5,834 nucleotides of DNA from an uncultured Veillonella sp. (lineage in GTDB: Bacteria; Bacillota_C; Negativicutes; Veillonellales; Veillonellaceae), in assembly GCA_900765235.1 (NCBI GenBank), contig CAAFRK010000060.1, positions 1 through 5,834 of the forward strand, in the 5' to 3' direction. Positions 4,495 to 5,834 of this stretch are shown here, in pieces. The notes beneath the pieces were generated by a model. It worked only from the letters and a program-made list of their open reading frames with translations, ran no database searches and had not been told where the DNA came from. The position numbers and the translations under genes are program-made. Each line of letters opens with the position of its first letter. The first letter of the stretch is position 1.

Positions 4495-5834
4495 ATGAAA
4501 AAATCTTGGAAAAAGGCCCTCTTAGCAGGTCTTAGCATTGTAATGATGGGTTCCTTCATCGCTGGTTGCGGCTCTGATAATAATGGTGCTGCTAATAAGG
4601 ATGTTTTAAAAGTTGGTGTAACTAACTTCGCATCCACATTAGAACCTACAGAAAACTTCTTCGCATGGGTTGTCATGCGCTATGGTGTAGGCGAAACATT
4701 GGCGAAGTTTGATGAACACATGAAACCTCAACCATGGATTGCATCTAAATGGGAAGTATCCCCAGACCATAAAACGTGGACTTTCACAATTAATGATAAG
4801 GTGAAATTCTCTAATGGTAAAAAAGTTGATGCTGCAGCTGTTAAAGCATCTATCGAACGGGCTTTTGAAAAATCCAATCGTGCGAAAACATTCTTCGAAT
4901 ATGACTCTATGGAAGCTAATGGTCAACAATTAGTTATTCATACAACAAAAGAATATCCTAATATGCCTGGCCTTTTAGCGGATCCGTTGTTCCTAATCGT
5001 TGACGTTCAAGCTGAAAAAGATGGCCGTAACTTTGCGAAGGAAGGTCCTATTGGTACAGGTCCATACGTAGTTAAATCTTTCACAAAAGAACGTGCTGAG
5101 ATGGCTGCTAGTGAAAACTATTGGGATGGTACAGTACCATTTAAAACTGTAGAAATTCCTTCCATCGACGATCCTAATACGCGTGCTATGAGCTTGCAAT
5201 CTGGCGATGTTGATATGGCGGTTAACATCGGTGCTGGTGAAATCGGCTTATTCCAAAATAATGATAAATTCAAAGTAGATGAAATTGCATCTCTTCGTGT
5301 CGTATTGGCTCGTATTAACCAAAAAGGTGTTCTTGGTGATGACAAAGTACGTGCTGCAGTTATTTCTGCCACAGACCGTAAAAACTATGCTGATGTATTG
5401 TTAAAAGGTACATTCATTCCTGGTTCTGCTCCACTCCCACAATCCATGGACTATGGCTTCAACGATTTGAAAGATCCTAATGCGTATAATCCTGAACGTT
5501 CTAAACAATTGTTGGCTGAAGATGGTTGGAAAGATACTGATGGCGATGGGATCCTTGATAAAGATGGCAAACCATTAACATTCAACTTCGTAGTATATAA
5601 CTCTCGTGCAGAATTACCACTTTATGCAGAAGCTGTTCAAGCTGACCTCAAAAAAGTTGGTATTGACATGAAAATTAAAACGGTTGACTATAACTTGATC
5701 GATAAAATGGGTCAAGATGGCGACTATGATATGCTTATTTCCAACATCGTAACGGCTAATACAGGCGATCCAATCTGGTTCTTGGCTAACTACTGGCATA
5801 CAAATGACAATGGTTCCAACCCTCAAAACGGTTC
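4495..5834 (+). CDS. NikA/DppA-type solute-binding lipoprotein (3' truncated)
   Basis: Extracytoplasmic solute-binding protein of family 5, which captures the ligand and delivers it to the two permeases. 446 codons are present and the frame is still open at the window end; about 50-100 residues are missing. A lipoprotein signal peptide has basic KKSWKK, a hydrophobic core and lipobox IAGC with Cys25 as the lipidated residue. Family motifs follow: W86-x-VSPDHKTWTFTI (86-99), VKFSNG (103-108), PIGTGPYVV (185-193), ENYW, and the acidic DTDGDGILDKDGK (347-359) common in this family. AAGGAGA (4482-4488) lies 6 nt before the ATG. Aligned from memory with E. coli NikA, its nickel-site residues Arg137, Trp398 and Tyr402 appear replaced (by about Pro164, Thr420 and Gly424), while His435 lies within three residues of the His416 position. 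The ligand may therefore differ from Ni-histidine; cobalt chelates fit the B12 control. No symbol is assigned because the substrate is uncertain. Confidence 0.88.
   Translation, partial: MKKSWKKALLAGLSIVMMGSFIAGCGSDNNGAANKDVLKVGVTNFASTLEPTENFFAWVVMRYGVGETLAKFDEHMKPQPWIASKWEVSPDHKTWTFTINDKVKFSNGKKVDAAAVKASIERAFEKSNRAKTFFEYDSMEANGQQLVIHTTKEYPNMPGLLADPLFLIVDVQAEKDGRNFAKEGPIGTGPYVVKSFTKERAEMAASENYWDGTVPFKTVEIPSIDDPNTRAMSLQSGDVDMAVNIGAGEIGLFQNNDKFKVDEIASLRVVLARINQKGVLGDDKVRAAVISATDRKNYADVLLKGTFIPGSAPLPQSMDYGFNDLKDPNAYNPERSKQLLAEDGWKDTDGDGILDKDGKPLTFNFVVYNSRAELPLYAEAVQADLKKVGIDMKIKTVDYNLIDKMGQDGDYDMLISNIVTANTGDPIWFLANYWHTNDNGSNPQNG

Noticed and set aside
4491..5826. Several minus-strand open frames across the binding-protein gene
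   Set aside because: They are antisense shadows of a long, well-supported + strand gene and show no family motifs.

Overview
The window is low-GC bacterial DNA with two transport loci on the + strand and long, very AT-rich intergenic regions. Gram-positive-type ribosome binding sites, intrinsic terminators and a cobalamin riboswitch, together with the protein sequences, suggest an anaerobic Firmicute of the Negativicutes, probably Veillonella or a close relative. That assignment is an inference from gene content and composition; no database search was made.

Layout. 1-415: a gene-free, repeat-rich leader. 416-1747: potE, a putrescine/ornithine antiporter, closed by a strong intrinsic terminator (1766-1799). 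1800-2160: AT-rich DNA without a recognisable gene. 2167-2227: a promoter (TTGTAA, 17-bp spacer, TATATT) with a perfect 13-bp inverted repeat abutting its -35 and a perfect 10-bp inverted repeat across its -10. About 2252-2405: a cobalamin (B12) riboswitch aptamer. 2398-2467: its expression platform, a terminator with a competing antiterminator. 2586-3524 and 3524-4345: two translationally coupled ABC permeases closely resembling NikB and NikC. 4346-4494: a gap with two hairpins. 4495 to the window end: a lipoprotein solute-binding protein of the NikA/DppA type, cut off by the window edge.

How it works together. The two permeases and the binding protein are three parts of one nickel/peptide-type (family 5) ABC importer; the two ATPases (NikD/NikE type) are not in the window and may lie downstream. 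The B12 riboswitch implies that the importer is shut off when cobalamin is plentiful. This points to cobalt, or a corrinoid precursor, as the physiological substrate rather than peptides or nickel. In line with that, the binding protein seems to lack several of the residues that E. coli NikA uses to hold its Ni-histidine ligand. The two palindromes at the promoter suggest a second, protein-mediated control layer, so uptake may be gated both by a DNA-binding regulator and by the end product B12. The potE locus appears to be an independent transcription unit; no ornithine decarboxylase gene is visible here.
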